Part shown: positions 1 to 5,667 of the stretch, piece after piece
Position numbering within the stretch: the first letter of the stretch is position 1
How the letters are laid out: every line of letters begins with the position of its first letter
DNA from: Candidatus Bathyarchaeota archaeon
Lineage (GTDB): Archaea > Thermoproteota > Bathyarchaeia > Bathyarchaeales > Bathyarchaeaceae
Length of the DNA: 5,667 bases
Direction of reading: 5' to 3'
Assembly: GCA_003662715.1 (NCBI GenBank)
Contig: QMYO01000131.1
Location: forward strand, 1 to 5,667
Notes under the pieces: generated by a model
What the model was told of the DNA's origin: nothing
The model's input: the letters and a program-made list of their open reading frames with translations, nothing else
The model's database searches: none
Translations under genes and position numbers: made by a program

Positions 1-494
1 ACTATGAGGTAATTGTTGAGGACTTTGCGAAAGAGTCAATGGCGAATGTTGAACCCGTATACATTTTTACATCCGCCGCCAGCACTATCCATGAACACTT
101 AGCTAAATATCTTACTATCAAATTCTTTTTAACCTCCATCTCAACATCTACCATAAAACCGAAGTCTGAAAATGAAGTTCTAATACCTACCAACAACATC
201 GACTTACTCCTAGACTCTATTGACAATGTCACAAAAGCTCATCCAGAAACAAACATATTCATAGTTTTTGACGGACTCACTGACCTTCTGTTATCCTTTG
301 ACCCGGAAAGAACTTTTACTTTTCTTCGTCACGTATTACAAATGTTATCTTCAGAAAGAATAACCGTCCTCTTCCTTCTCAATGCAAACGCTCATGACCT
401 AAAGATTGTTTCAAGATTAAGAAGCATGTTCTATAATCAGTTAATCTATAGAAAATCGGGGTTGCGGGCAGTTAAACTGTCTAAAGTTGAATAG
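1..494 (+). CDS. C-terminal part of a RecA/KaiC-like ATPase-fold protein of unknown function (5' partial)
   Basis: The reading frame is open from base 3 (first full codon) to the TAG at 492-494. It has no in-frame stop upstream, so the gene starts outside the window; the ATG at 39 is an internal methionine. About 163 residues are visible. The pattern suggests the second half of a RecA/KaiC-type fold: a helix followed by a strand (PVYIF), a strand NIFIVFD at visible residues 84-90 that resembles a Walker B strand ending in Asp, then a helix rich in Phe/Leu, and another strand (VLFLLNANAHD). The Walker A loop, if present, would lie outside the window. Such proteins in archaea are often regulatory or signalling ATPases or ATPase-like proteins, but nothing here fixes a role. 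There are no membrane segments or signal peptide in the visible part. The fold assignment is an inference from sequence pattern; a DUF835-like non-ATPase domain is an alternative. Confidence 0.6.
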   Translation, partial: YEVIVEDFAKESMANVEPVYIFTSAASTIHEHLAKYLTIKFFLTSISTSTIKPKSENEVLIPTNNIDLLLDSIDNVTKAHPETNIFIVFDGLTDLLLSFDPERTFTFLRHVLQMLSSERITVLFLLNANAHDLKIVSRLRSMFYNQLIYRKSGLRAVKLSKVE

Positions 495-571
495 GGCTAG
501 CAACTTTTGTGTTGTTAGAATTGTCTCATTCCCATTGGCAGTAGCCTATAGCGTTTACATGGTCCAATCGT

Positions 572-620
572 TATGTACATGTAATACTTATGCCGGATTC
601 ATCAAATCTATATGTACATA
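572..620. repeat. Two copies of a palindromic TATGTACAT motif
   Basis: TATGTACAT occurs at 572-580 and again at 611-619, where it extends to the perfect 10-base palindrome TATGTACATA (611-620). The copies start 39 bases apart, about four turns of the helix. A palindromic repeat pair upstream of a gene can be an operator for a dimeric regulator, but this is only inferred from the pattern. In A/T-rich intergenic DNA a chance occurrence is possible. Confidence 0.3.
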
Positions 621-654
621 CGTGGAAGGTTATGGAATAAATGAAGGTTTACGT

Positions 655-668
655 GGAGGCATACCTCC
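655..668. other. Short hairpin GGAGG-CATA-CCTCC
   Basis: A perfect 5-base stem (655-659 with 664-668) closes a 4-base loop, about 80 bases before the topoisomerase start. There is no U-tract after it, so it does not look like an intrinsic terminator. The left arm is a Shine-Dalgarno-like GGAGG, but no gene starts just after it. Function unknown; it may be chance. Confidence 0.25.
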
Positions 669-691
669 CTATGGTTTATCTGGAAGATTGG

Positions 692-701
692 CATATCATA
701 T
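692..701 (+). promoter_or_regulatory. Weak TATA-like element upstream of topoisomerase IB
   Basis: The sequence CATATCATAT is the best A/T-rich box in the 60 bases before the GTG at 748. Archaeal transcription usually starts about 25 bases after the TATA centre, which would put the start near 722-726 and give a leader of about 25 bases. The match is poor, so the true promoter could lie elsewhere. Confidence 0.2.
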
Positions 702-747
702 TGTCCATAGTAACCATGGAAAACTTTCAAGAACTGCCCCTAGCTGA

Positions 748-2319
748 GTGAAGAAGTTGAAGAGTCTCATCCACAACGGTGTTCTGGTGCCTAAAAAATA
801 TGAAGGACAAGGATTCCGTATCAAAATAAAAGGTAAGACTGTTAATTTAACATCTGAACAGGAAGAGATGGCGGTTGCATGGGTCAAAAAACTAGGAACC
901 AGCTATGCAAACGATAGGGTTTTCGTAAGAAACTTTTTTCGAGACTTCCGCAAAGCGCTAAATATAAAGGAAAAGCTCTCTCCAGAAGATTTCGACTTCT
1001 CTGAAATTAAAAAACACATCGATAAAGAACGAGAAATCAAGCTAAACCTATCTAGAGAGGAAAAGAAAAAACTTGCTCAAGAACGCAAAAAAATCAGAGA
1101 AGCCAACAAGGAAAAATATGGATATGCCTTTGTAGACGGTCTCAAAGTAGAAGTGAGCAACTACGTGGTTGAGCCTCCATCGATTTTTATGGGACGAGGA
1201 AAACATCCGCTACGTGGACGATGGAAACCTGGCGCCAAAGAGAGCGATGTTGTGTTGAATCTGTCTCCAGACGCTCCCATTCCTAAAGGCAATTGGAAAG
1301 AAATAGTTTGGCAGCCTAATTCTATGTGGATAGCTAGGTGGAAAGATAAACTTACAAATAAGCAAAAATATGTTTGGCTCTCTGATTCAAGCTATCTTAA
1401 ACAGATGAATGACATCAAGAAATTTAACAAAGCAAACGAATTGAAAGAGCGTATTCATGACCTCCGAGCCTATATTATGGCTAATCTTAGCTCCAAAGAT
1501 GTTTCGAGACGAAAAGTTGCCACCATCAGCTACTTGATAGACGCCTTGAAGTTGCGGGTAGGAGACGAAAAAGATAAGGATGAAGCGGACACCGTAGGCG
1601 CAACCACTCTCAGACCAAAACATGTTGCTATAGGCGCAAACGGAAAGGTCATCTTTAATTTCTTGGGAAAAGACTCGGTGAGGTGGCGAAAGGAAATAAC
1701 GTTGCCTGAAATCGTTGTTAATAACCTCACTGAATTCATAGAAAACGCAAAATCAGCGATATTTGAAGGCGTCAAATCCAAACACGTTAACCTTTTCCTC
1801 AGCGAAGTTATGCCTGGATTGACAGCAAAAGTTTTCAGGACATATCACGCCTCTGAAGTTGTTAAAAACTTTCTAATCAACGCAAAAATATCAAAGACAG
1901 ACCCTAATTTTATGAAGAAGCACATAGCCAAGATGGCTAACCTTCAAGCAGCTATTGTCTGCAACCACAAAAAGAAAATTCCTAAAAACTGGCGGAAATC
2001 TTTGGAGAAAAAGAAAGAGAGGCTTAGAAAACTTAGAACAAAAAAGACTAAAAAGTCAAGGGAAGCTATCAAAGCTCTGCGGCTAAAGATAAAGGAGATG
2101 AAAGCAACTAGAGACTATAATCTACGGACGTCTTTGAAAAGCTACATTGACCCTCGCATATACTATGAATGGGGAAAAAAGGTAGAGTTTGACTGGAAAC
2201 TTTATTATCCAAAAGCTCTTCAACGCAAATTTTCATGGGTCGAGCAGGGGCTAATCAACTCTCCCTCCTCTATTGAAGACAAGCTTGGCACAAATCAAAA
2301 TCCACAACATCTAACCTAA
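748..2319 (+). CDS. top1: Eukaryote-type DNA topoisomerase IB
   Basis: Relaxes positive and negative supercoils by nicking one DNA strand through a 3'-phosphotyrosine intermediate. The 523-residue product follows the human TOP1 core from near its first strand (HNGVLVP, residues 9-15) to the C-terminus. The whole catalytic pentad is visible: Arg270 (ALKLR), Lys308 (FLGKDS), Arg364 (KVFRTYHAS), His407 (CNH) and the nucleophile Tyr466 (KSYIDPR). Other family blocks are EPPSIFMGRGKHP (142-154) and ADTVG (280-284). Residues 408-455 are a Lys/Arg-rich predicted coiled-coil linker. The eukaryotic charged N-terminal domain is absent. The GTG start at 748 is chosen because it directly follows an in-frame TGA (745-747) and the conserved core begins at once; TTG at 757 is the only close alternative. 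No clear ribosome binding site is seen. Archaeal members of this family are known from Thaumarchaeota and relatives, which guides the lineage call. The gene converges on the following minus-strand oxidoreductase gene. Confidence 0.96.
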   Translation: MKKLKSLIHNGVLVPKKYEGQGFRIKIKGKTVNLTSEQEEMAVAWVKKLGTSYANDRVFVRNFFRDFRKALNIKEKLSPEDFDFSEIKKHIDKEREIKLNLSREEKKKLAQERKKIREANKEKYGYAFVDGLKVEVSNYVVEPPSIFMGRGKHPLRGRWKPGAKESDVVLNLSPDAPIPKGNWKEIVWQPNSMWIARWKDKLTNKQKYVWLSDSSYLKQMNDIKKFNKANELKERIHDLRAYIMANLSSKDVSRRKVATISYLIDALKLRVGDEKDKDEADTVGATTLRPKHVAIGANGKVIFNFLGKDSVRWRKEITLPEIVVNNLTEFIENAKSAIFEGVKSKHVNLFLSEVMPGLTAKVFRTYHASEVVKNFLINAKISKTDPNFMKKHIAKMANLQAAIVCNHKKKIPKNWRKSLEKKKERLRKLRTKKTKKSREAIKALRLKIKEMKATRDYNLRTSLKSYIDPRIYYEWGKKVEFDWKLYYPKALQRKFSWVEQGLINSPSSIEDKLGTNQNPQHLT

Positions 2320-2375
2320 GAAGAGCAACTCTCCCCCTACCCGCCATTTCACTTAATATCAGAAATCCCTAAACT
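2320..2375. other. Convergent intergenic spacer
   Basis: The 56 bases between the two facing stop codons contain a C-rich run (CTCCCCCTACCCGCC, about 2331-2345) and no T-tract of the kind that usually ends archaeal transcripts on either strand. Termination of both genes may occur inside the opposite gene. No small gene fits here. Confidence 0.4.
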
Positions 2376-3587
2376 CTATCCGCCAACTTGCCTTTTAGTA
2401 ATCCTTCGAAACGTGCCCATTCCCATCTCATCGAGTTTACGCAGGAATGGTTCAGGCTCTAAACATTCCGGAGCGATAACTCCCTTAGTCTGTATTTCTC
2501 CTGTCGCAAGCATTTTCGCGGTTGCTGCTGCAGGAATGGGAACCCACCCGTTAGTGGTGCCGTATCTTCGCAGCCATTCACGTACATCAGATTCCGATAT
2601 TTTTAGGTAGACATACTCCTCCACCTTTTTACCATCCTTTTCACCTATTACTTGAACTGCCAAGCATGAATGGAGTTCCGCTGCTTGATTTTCAAAAGTC
2701 TTGTTTCTTTCTTCAATTTCCTCTATTGCAGGCTTTGCTAGTTTAAGCAGAACATCTAATGGTTTCACTTTAGCGCCTTTAACTTCTATAGGCTCTGTTC
2801 CTGCAAGTCCTATATTTATTAGGATTCCAGCTATTATGTCAGGTCCCATCTTGATATCAACATACTTTAACCCTTTTCCTATGAAGTTTGGCAACGTCAC
2901 GATTTCTTCATGTTCCACCCAACAAACCGTGTGAGCTCCCATCGGCTCTGGAAACATGTGGGTTTCAAATCCGCTGAAGGGTGGATATGTTTTGTATTCT
3001 CCATTCTCGTACACTATAGGCTTCGCCGTCCACTCCAATATCGCTGTTTCAACAGACCAGCCAGGCGACCATGTTGGAATTATCTTTTCCTCTTCTGAGG
3101 GAAACCTCCAACCCGTTCTAATGTGTATTTCTTCAACTTTGTCAAGCTGGTCTGCCGCATATCTAGCGAGTACATTGGTAACTCCTGGAGTTATGCCTTG
3201 ATGCTTGACAGCGGTTAGTCCCGCTTTCTTCCATTCATCGCTGGTTTTAAGTTGTTGGAGGAATTTCTCTCTTAGAGGCCAGTCTTCGGCAAAGTCTATG
3301 TAATTTGCTCCGTTTTTTAGCGCTGAATGGAATATGGGCAAGTTATAGTCAGTTAAGGTGGCATTTATCGCAACGTCAGCATCTTTTAATACTTTTGCTA
3401 GGTCATCTGAGTTGCCTGCGTCTACACGTTCGGTGGTGAGTTTGTTGCTGTCAATCTTTTTTGCTACGTGTTGCAAAAGCTGCGTGTTTATATCAGCTAA
3501 AATAACCTTATCTATTTCTGGGTCGTCTGCGAGAATTTTAGCTATGACTGAACCTTGGGCTCCAGCTCCAATTACACATATCTTCAT
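2376..3587 (-). CDS. Saccharopine dehydrogenase-family NAD(P)-dependent oxidoreductase
   Basis: Encodes a soluble 403-residue oxidoreductase of the saccharopine dehydrogenase family. Residues 1-30 form the Rossmann dinucleotide-binding start with GAGAQGS (7-13), followed by an acidic strand end (LADIN, 30-34). The family block GITPGVTNVLA lies at 131-141, and the C-terminal part carries GWVPIPAAATAKML (347-360) and GVIAPE (369-374), typical of the family. Members make or break secondary amines: saccharopine in lysine metabolism, or carboxynorspermidine in polyamine synthesis. The substrate cannot be fixed here, and there are no lysine or polyamine genes beside it. ATG at 3587 is preferred: it starts exactly at the Rossmann strand (MKICVIG) and sits 8 bases after AAGGTTGG. 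A TTG at 3599 would add four residues, but it lies inside that putative ribosome binding site. The gene is transcribed divergently from the aldolase and appears to be a single-gene unit. Confidence 0.88.
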   Translation of the reverse strand: MKICVIGAGAQGSVIAKILADDPEIDKVILADINTQLLQHVAKKIDSNKLTTERVDAGNSDDLAKVLKDADVAINATLTDYNLPIFHSALKNGANYIDFAEDWPLREKFLQQLKTSDEWKKAGLTAVKHQGITPGVTNVLARYAADQLDKVEEIHIRTGWRFPSEEEKIIPTWSPGWSVETAILEWTAKPIVYENGEYKTYPPFSGFETHMFPEPMGAHTVCWVEHEEIVTLPNFIGKGLKYVDIKMGPDIIAGILINIGLAGTEPIEVKGAKVKPLDVLLKLAKPAIEEIEERNKTFENQAAELHSCLAVQVIGEKDGKKVEEYVYLKISESDVREWLRRYGTTNGWVPIPAAATAKMLATGEIQTKGVIAPECLEPEPFLRKLDEMGMGTFRRITKRQVGG

Positions 3588-3595
3588 ATTAATTT

Positions 3596-3603
3596 CCAAC
3601 CTT
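3596..3603 (-). promoter_or_regulatory. Possible ribosome binding site for the saccharopine dehydrogenase-like gene
   Basis: Read on the minus strand this is AAGGTTGG, a partial match to the archaeal anti-Shine-Dalgarno partner (GGAGGTGATC), 8 bases before the ATG at 3587. It overlaps the alternative TTG start at 3599-3597 and therefore favours the ATG. Confidence 0.4.
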
Positions 3604-3631
3604 GAAGAATTCTTATCATAAGATGTGGTAC

Positions 3632-3638
3632 TATATAT
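3632..3638 (-). promoter_or_regulatory. TATA-like box for the saccharopine dehydrogenase-like gene
   Basis: The minus strand reads ACATATATAG across this site, a good archaeal TATA box. A start about 25 bases downstream falls near 3608-3611. This gives a leader of about 22 bases that would contain the AAGGTTGG site. No regulator binding site is recognisable. Confidence 0.5.
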
Positions 3639-3702
3639 GTGTGTTTGGGGGCGCTCTTATTCGTTTTTTAACAGTTTTCTTTGTGTTATAACATAAAATT
3701 CA

Positions 3703-3725
3703 TTTATAACTCAATTTATTAAATA
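3703..3725 (+). promoter_or_regulatory. TATA-like boxes for the aldolase-phosphofructokinase unit
   Basis: Two candidates lie in an A/T-rich run: TTTATAA at 3703-3709 and TTTATTAAATA at 3715-3725. With the usual spacing of about 25 bases, the first predicts transcription starting near 3732, almost at the ATG at 3736. The second predicts a start near 3745, exactly at the second in-frame ATG. Either way the message would have little or no leader, and no ribosome binding site is visible before either ATG. A leaderless transcript is therefore likely. Confidence 0.5.
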
Positions 3726-3735
3726 CCTATTCTGG

Positions 3736-4665
3736 ATGAAAAATATGCTTGTTACAAATAAGGAGATTTTATTTCCTGCTATGGCTAAGGGTTACGCTGT
3801 TGGCGCTTTTAACATCAGCAACTTAGAGTCTTTGTTGGCTGTCGTGGAGGCTGCTGTTGAGGAGCGGTCGCCTGTAATTGTTGCAGTAACTCCTAGCTCT
3901 ATCAAGTATGCTGGCTTAGAATATTTGGTTGGGATGGTGAAAACTGCAGCGGAATCAGCTTCGGTGCCTATGTCCTTGCATTTAGACCATGGGAAAGATG
4001 TTGAAACTGTTTTAAACTGTATTGATGCAGGTTTTACTTCTGTGATGATTGATGGGTCACATCTAAGTTTTGAAGAAAATGTTTCCTTAACGAAACGTGT
4101 TGTAGATTTGGCTCATTCAAAAGACGTGTCTGTTGAGGGAGAGCTTGGAAGGCTTATAGGCATAGAGGAATCAGCTGTTGAAGAGAAGGAAGCAATATTA
4201 ACCAACCCCAATGCCGCCAAGGAGTTTGTTGAACAAACTGGCGTGGATGCGCTTGCGGTTGCAATCGGCACTTCTCACGGTGCTTACAAATTTAAGGCAG
4301 AGCCAAAACTAGATTCTGAAAGGTTAAAGACTATTAGACAAAAAGTCGACGTTCCGCTAGTTTTGCATGGAGCATCCAGCGTTCCATCCTGGATAATTAA
4401 GAAGGCAATGAGATATGGAGCAGAACTGGGTGGAGCTAAAGGAATCCCAAATGAGCATATTGTTAAAGCGATTTCTTTGGGAATATCAAAAATAAACATT
4501 GACACAGATTTGCGGTTAGCTTTCACAGGTACAATTCGCGAAGTTCTAGCGATTTCGCCGAAGATTTTTGACCCAAGAAAGATTTTAGGTCCAGCAAAAG
4601 AAGCTATGAAAGATGTTGTGAAAGGGAAAATGCGTCTATTTGGGAGTTCAGGCAAAGCTTCTTAG
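3736..4665 (+). CDS. fba: Class II (zinc-dependent) fructose-bisphosphate aldolase family protein
   Basis: Predicted to cleave fructose 1,6-bisphosphate to dihydroxyacetone phosphate and glyceraldehyde 3-phosphate, or to run the reverse, in the cytoplasm. The 309 residues match the usual length of the FbaA/GatY/KbaY family, a TIM barrel. Visible motifs are LHLDHG (81-86; Asp84 catalytic acid/base, His85 metal ligand), VEGELG (133-138), GTSHGAYK (178-185; His181 metal ligand), LHGASS (210-215; His211 metal ligand) and KINIDTDLR (252-260; phosphate/substrate binding). Tagatose-bisphosphate aldolases share these motifs, so sugar specificity is not proven, but the phosphofructokinase just downstream argues for the fructose substrate. 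Two in-frame starts are possible, ATG 3736 and ATG 3745; neither has a ribosome binding site and the second would drop three residues. Many archaea use a DhnA-type class I aldolase or the bifunctional FBP aldolase/phosphatase, so a class II enzyme is notable. Confidence 0.93.
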   Translation: MKNMLVTNKEILFPAMAKGYAVGAFNISNLESLLAVVEAAVEERSPVIVAVTPSSIKYAGLEYLVGMVKTAAESASVPMSLHLDHGKDVETVLNCIDAGFTSVMIDGSHLSFEENVSLTKRVVDLAHSKDVSVEGELGRLIGIEESAVEEKEAILTNPNAAKEFVEQTGVDALAVAIGTSHGAYKFKAEPKLDSERLKTIRQKVDVPLVLHGASSVPSWIIKKAMRYGAELGGAKGIPNEHIVKAISLGISKINIDTDLRLAFTGTIREVLAISPKIFDPRKILGPAKEAMKDVVKGKMRLFGSSGKAS

Positions 4666-4667
4666 AG

Positions 4668-4677
4668 AAGGTGAAGG
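4668..4677 (+). promoter_or_regulatory. Ribosome binding site of the phosphofructokinase gene
   Basis: AAGGTGAAGG, containing the archaeal GGTGA core (4670-4674), lies 8 bases before the ATG at 4686. It supports ATG 4686 over the in-frame GTG at 4671, which is inside the site. It also shows that the second gene of the unit uses Shine-Dalgarno initiation, unlike the first gene. Confidence 0.6.
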
Positions 4678-4685
4678 CGACAAAA

Positions 4686-5667
4686 ATGAAAGTTGGCGTA
4701 TTAAGTGGAGGCGGAGACGCTCCTGGAATTAACGCCGTGATTAGGGCTGTTGTGAGAAAGGCAATCAAGTATTATGGATATGAGACCGTGGGCGTGAGGA
4801 ACGGATGGCGCGGACTAATTGAAGGCGACTTCATGCCGCTGGGGCTAAACGAGATTTCTGGAATACTCCCTCGCGGAGGCTCCATTCTTGGAACTTCAAG
4901 AACTAATCCCTTTAAGCGTGAAGATGGACCGCAGAAAATTCTGAAGAACATTAAGGCAAATGGTATTGATGCTCTGGTTGTTATTGGAGGGGAGGACACT
5001 CTAGGCGTAGCTTACAAGCTTTATGGAATGGGGCTTCCATGTGTTGGAGTGCCTAAAACCATTGACAACGATTTGGTTGGCACTGACTATACTTTTGGCT
5101 TTAACACTGCGGTTTCTATAGCCACTGAGACGCTTGATAGACTTCATACCACTGCAGAGGCGCATCATAGAGTGATGATTCTTGAGGTGATGGGTAGATA
5201 TACTGGCTGGATTGCATTGGAGGCGGGGCTTGCTGGGGGAGCCGATGTTATTTTGATTCCTGAAAAACCGTTTGACATCGATGAGGTTTGTGCTTACATT
5301 AGGCAAAGACAGATTCGCGGTATAAACTTCAGCATGGTCATCGTAGCTGAAGGAGCGAAACCCAAGGGATGCGGAGAGATTATTTATGGCGACGGTAAAG
5401 ATGAGTTTGGGCATGTCCGGTTTGGCGGCATAGGTTATTATCTTGGAAAAGAAATTGAGAAGAGAATAGATATTGAAACGAGGGTTGTGGTTCTTGGGCA
5501 TCTTCAACGCGGTGGCTCTCCAACGGCTTTTGACCGAATTTTAGCTACGAGATATGGAATCGCTGCTATAGACCTTGTTCATGAAGGCAAGTTTGGGCGT
5601 ATGGTTGGTATTCAAGGGAACGAGATTGTTTCTGTTCCGTTGAAGGAGGTTGCGGGTAAGCGGAAGA
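4686..5667 (+). CDS. pfkA: 6-phosphofructokinase (PfkA family), probably pyrophosphate-dependent; 3' partial
   Basis: Phosphorylates fructose 6-phosphate to fructose 1,6-bisphosphate. The frame is open from ATG 4686 to the window edge (327 full codons). PfkA enzymes of this type have about 340 residues, so little is missing. Visible motifs are SGGGDAPGIN (7-16; donor-binding loop), GGEDT (101-105), PKTIDND (123-129; Asp127 catalytic base), VMGRYTGW (168-175), AEGAKP (221-226) and LGHLQRGGSP (270-279; substrate binding). ATP-dependent enzymes such as E. coli PfkA have Gly at positions 104 and 124. Here these are Asp104 and Lys124, the pairing found in PPi-dependent enzymes such as that of Amycolatopsis methanolica. 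A PPi donor, and hence a reversible step, is therefore inferred. The gene follows the aldolase by 20 bases with its own ribosome binding site, so co-transcription is very likely. The family is certain; the phosphoryl donor is an inference from two residues. Confidence 0.93.
   Translation, partial: MKVGVLSGGGDAPGINAVIRAVVRKAIKYYGYETVGVRNGWRGLIEGDFMPLGLNEISGILPRGGSILGTSRTNPFKREDGPQKILKNIKANGIDALVVIGGEDTLGVAYKLYGMGLPCVGVPKTIDNDLVGTDYTFGFNTAVSIATETLDRLHTTAEAHHRVMILEVMGRYTGWIALEAGLAGGADVILIPEKPFDIDEVCAYIRQRQIRGINFSMVIVAEGAKPKGCGEIIYGDGKDEFGHVRFGGIGYYLGKEIEKRIDIETRVVVLGHLQRGGSPTAFDRILATRYGIAAIDLVHEGKFGRMVGIQGNEIVSVPLKEVAGKRK

Larger units (their letters stand above)
495..747. other. Intergenic region without a convincing gene
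   Basis: This stretch of 253 bases separates the KaiC-like gene from topoisomerase IB. An open frame of 86 codons crosses it (TTG at 487 to TGA at 745-747), but its composition (scattered Cys, Tyr, Gly, His; no domain pattern) and rare start codon make it unlikely to be a gene. I found no tRNA T-loop motif and no C/D-box pair. It does hold a repeated TATGTACAT motif, a short hairpin and a weak TATA-like sequence, listed separately. It presumably contains the 3' end of the upstream transcript and the promoter of the topoisomerase gene. Confidence 0.5.

Noticed and set aside
487..747. An 86-codon plus-strand open frame that ends in TGA directly before, and in the same frame as, the topoisomerase start
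   Set aside because: I considered a hidden gene or an N-terminal extension of the topoisomerase interrupted by a stop. It needs a TTG start overlapping the previous gene, has no domain pattern, and lacks the Lys-rich character of TopoIB N-terminal regions. The topoisomerase core is complete without it.
495..747. A possible tRNA or C/D-box guide RNA in the gap before topoisomerase IB
   Set aside because: There is no T-loop GGTTCGAATCC-like motif, no acceptor-stem pairing and no RTGATGA box. An isolated CTGA is not enough.
4284..4655. A 123-codon minus-strand open frame within the aldolase gene
   Set aside because: It is fully antisense to a conserved enzyme, has no recognisable motif and no promoter, and is a by-product of the aldolase codon pattern.
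4671..4673. GTG as an alternative, in-frame start of the phosphofructokinase
   Set aside because: It lies inside the GGTGA ribosome binding site and would add residues before the conserved first strand, which begins exactly at ATG 4686.
5001..5507. A 168-codon minus-strand open frame opposite the phosphofructokinase
   Set aside because: The plus strand carries every PfkA motif across this interval, and the minus-strand translation shows no domain pattern.
1..5667. CRISPR array, insertion sequence or toxin-antitoxin pair
   Set aside because: No regularly spaced repeats, transposase motifs, terminal inverted repeats or paired small genes were seen on either strand.

Overview
The window looks like a chromosomal piece from an uncultivated archaeon, most plausibly a Thaumarchaeota- or Bathyarchaeota-type lineage. 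Three observations support this: a eukaryote-type DNA topoisomerase IB with all five catalytic residues, A/T-rich TATA-like boxes at the spacing expected for archaeal TBP/TFB promoters, and an archaeal-style GGTGA ribosome binding site. The lineage is inferred from gene content; no rRNA is present to confirm it.

Layout, left to right. (1) Bases 1-494 hold the C-terminal end of a plus-strand protein that resembles a RecA/KaiC-type ATPase-fold regulator and is cut by the left edge. (2) Bases 495-747 contain no convincing gene but carry a repeated TATGTACAT motif and a small GGAGG/CCTCC hairpin. (3) Bases 748-2319 encode topoisomerase IB on the plus strand. (4) After a 56-base convergent gap, 2376-3587 encodes a saccharopine dehydrogenase-family oxidoreductase on the minus strand. 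(5) A roughly 150-base divergent promoter region (3588-3735) carries TATA-like boxes for both directions. (6) Bases 3736-4665 encode a class II (zinc) fructose-bisphosphate aldolase-family enzyme. (7) A 6-phosphofructokinase-family gene starts at 4686, 20 bases later, and runs off the right edge with perhaps the last 15-20 residues missing.

The aldolase and phosphofructokinase form a tight two-gene (or longer) unit covering two adjacent steps of the upper Embden-Meyerhof pathway: fructose 6-phosphate to fructose 1,6-bisphosphate to triose phosphates. The kinase has Asp at position 104 and Lys at 124, the signature of pyrophosphate-dependent enzymes, so this step may be reversible and PPi-linked rather than ATP-driven. 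A class II aldolase paired with a PfkA-family kinase is a bacterial-looking solution next to a eukaryote-like topoisomerase. I see no mobile element, CRISPR array, tRNA or rRNA, and no evidence of a wholly new system. The most interesting points are the PPi-type phosphofructokinase, its pairing with a class II aldolase, and the compact topoisomerase IB.
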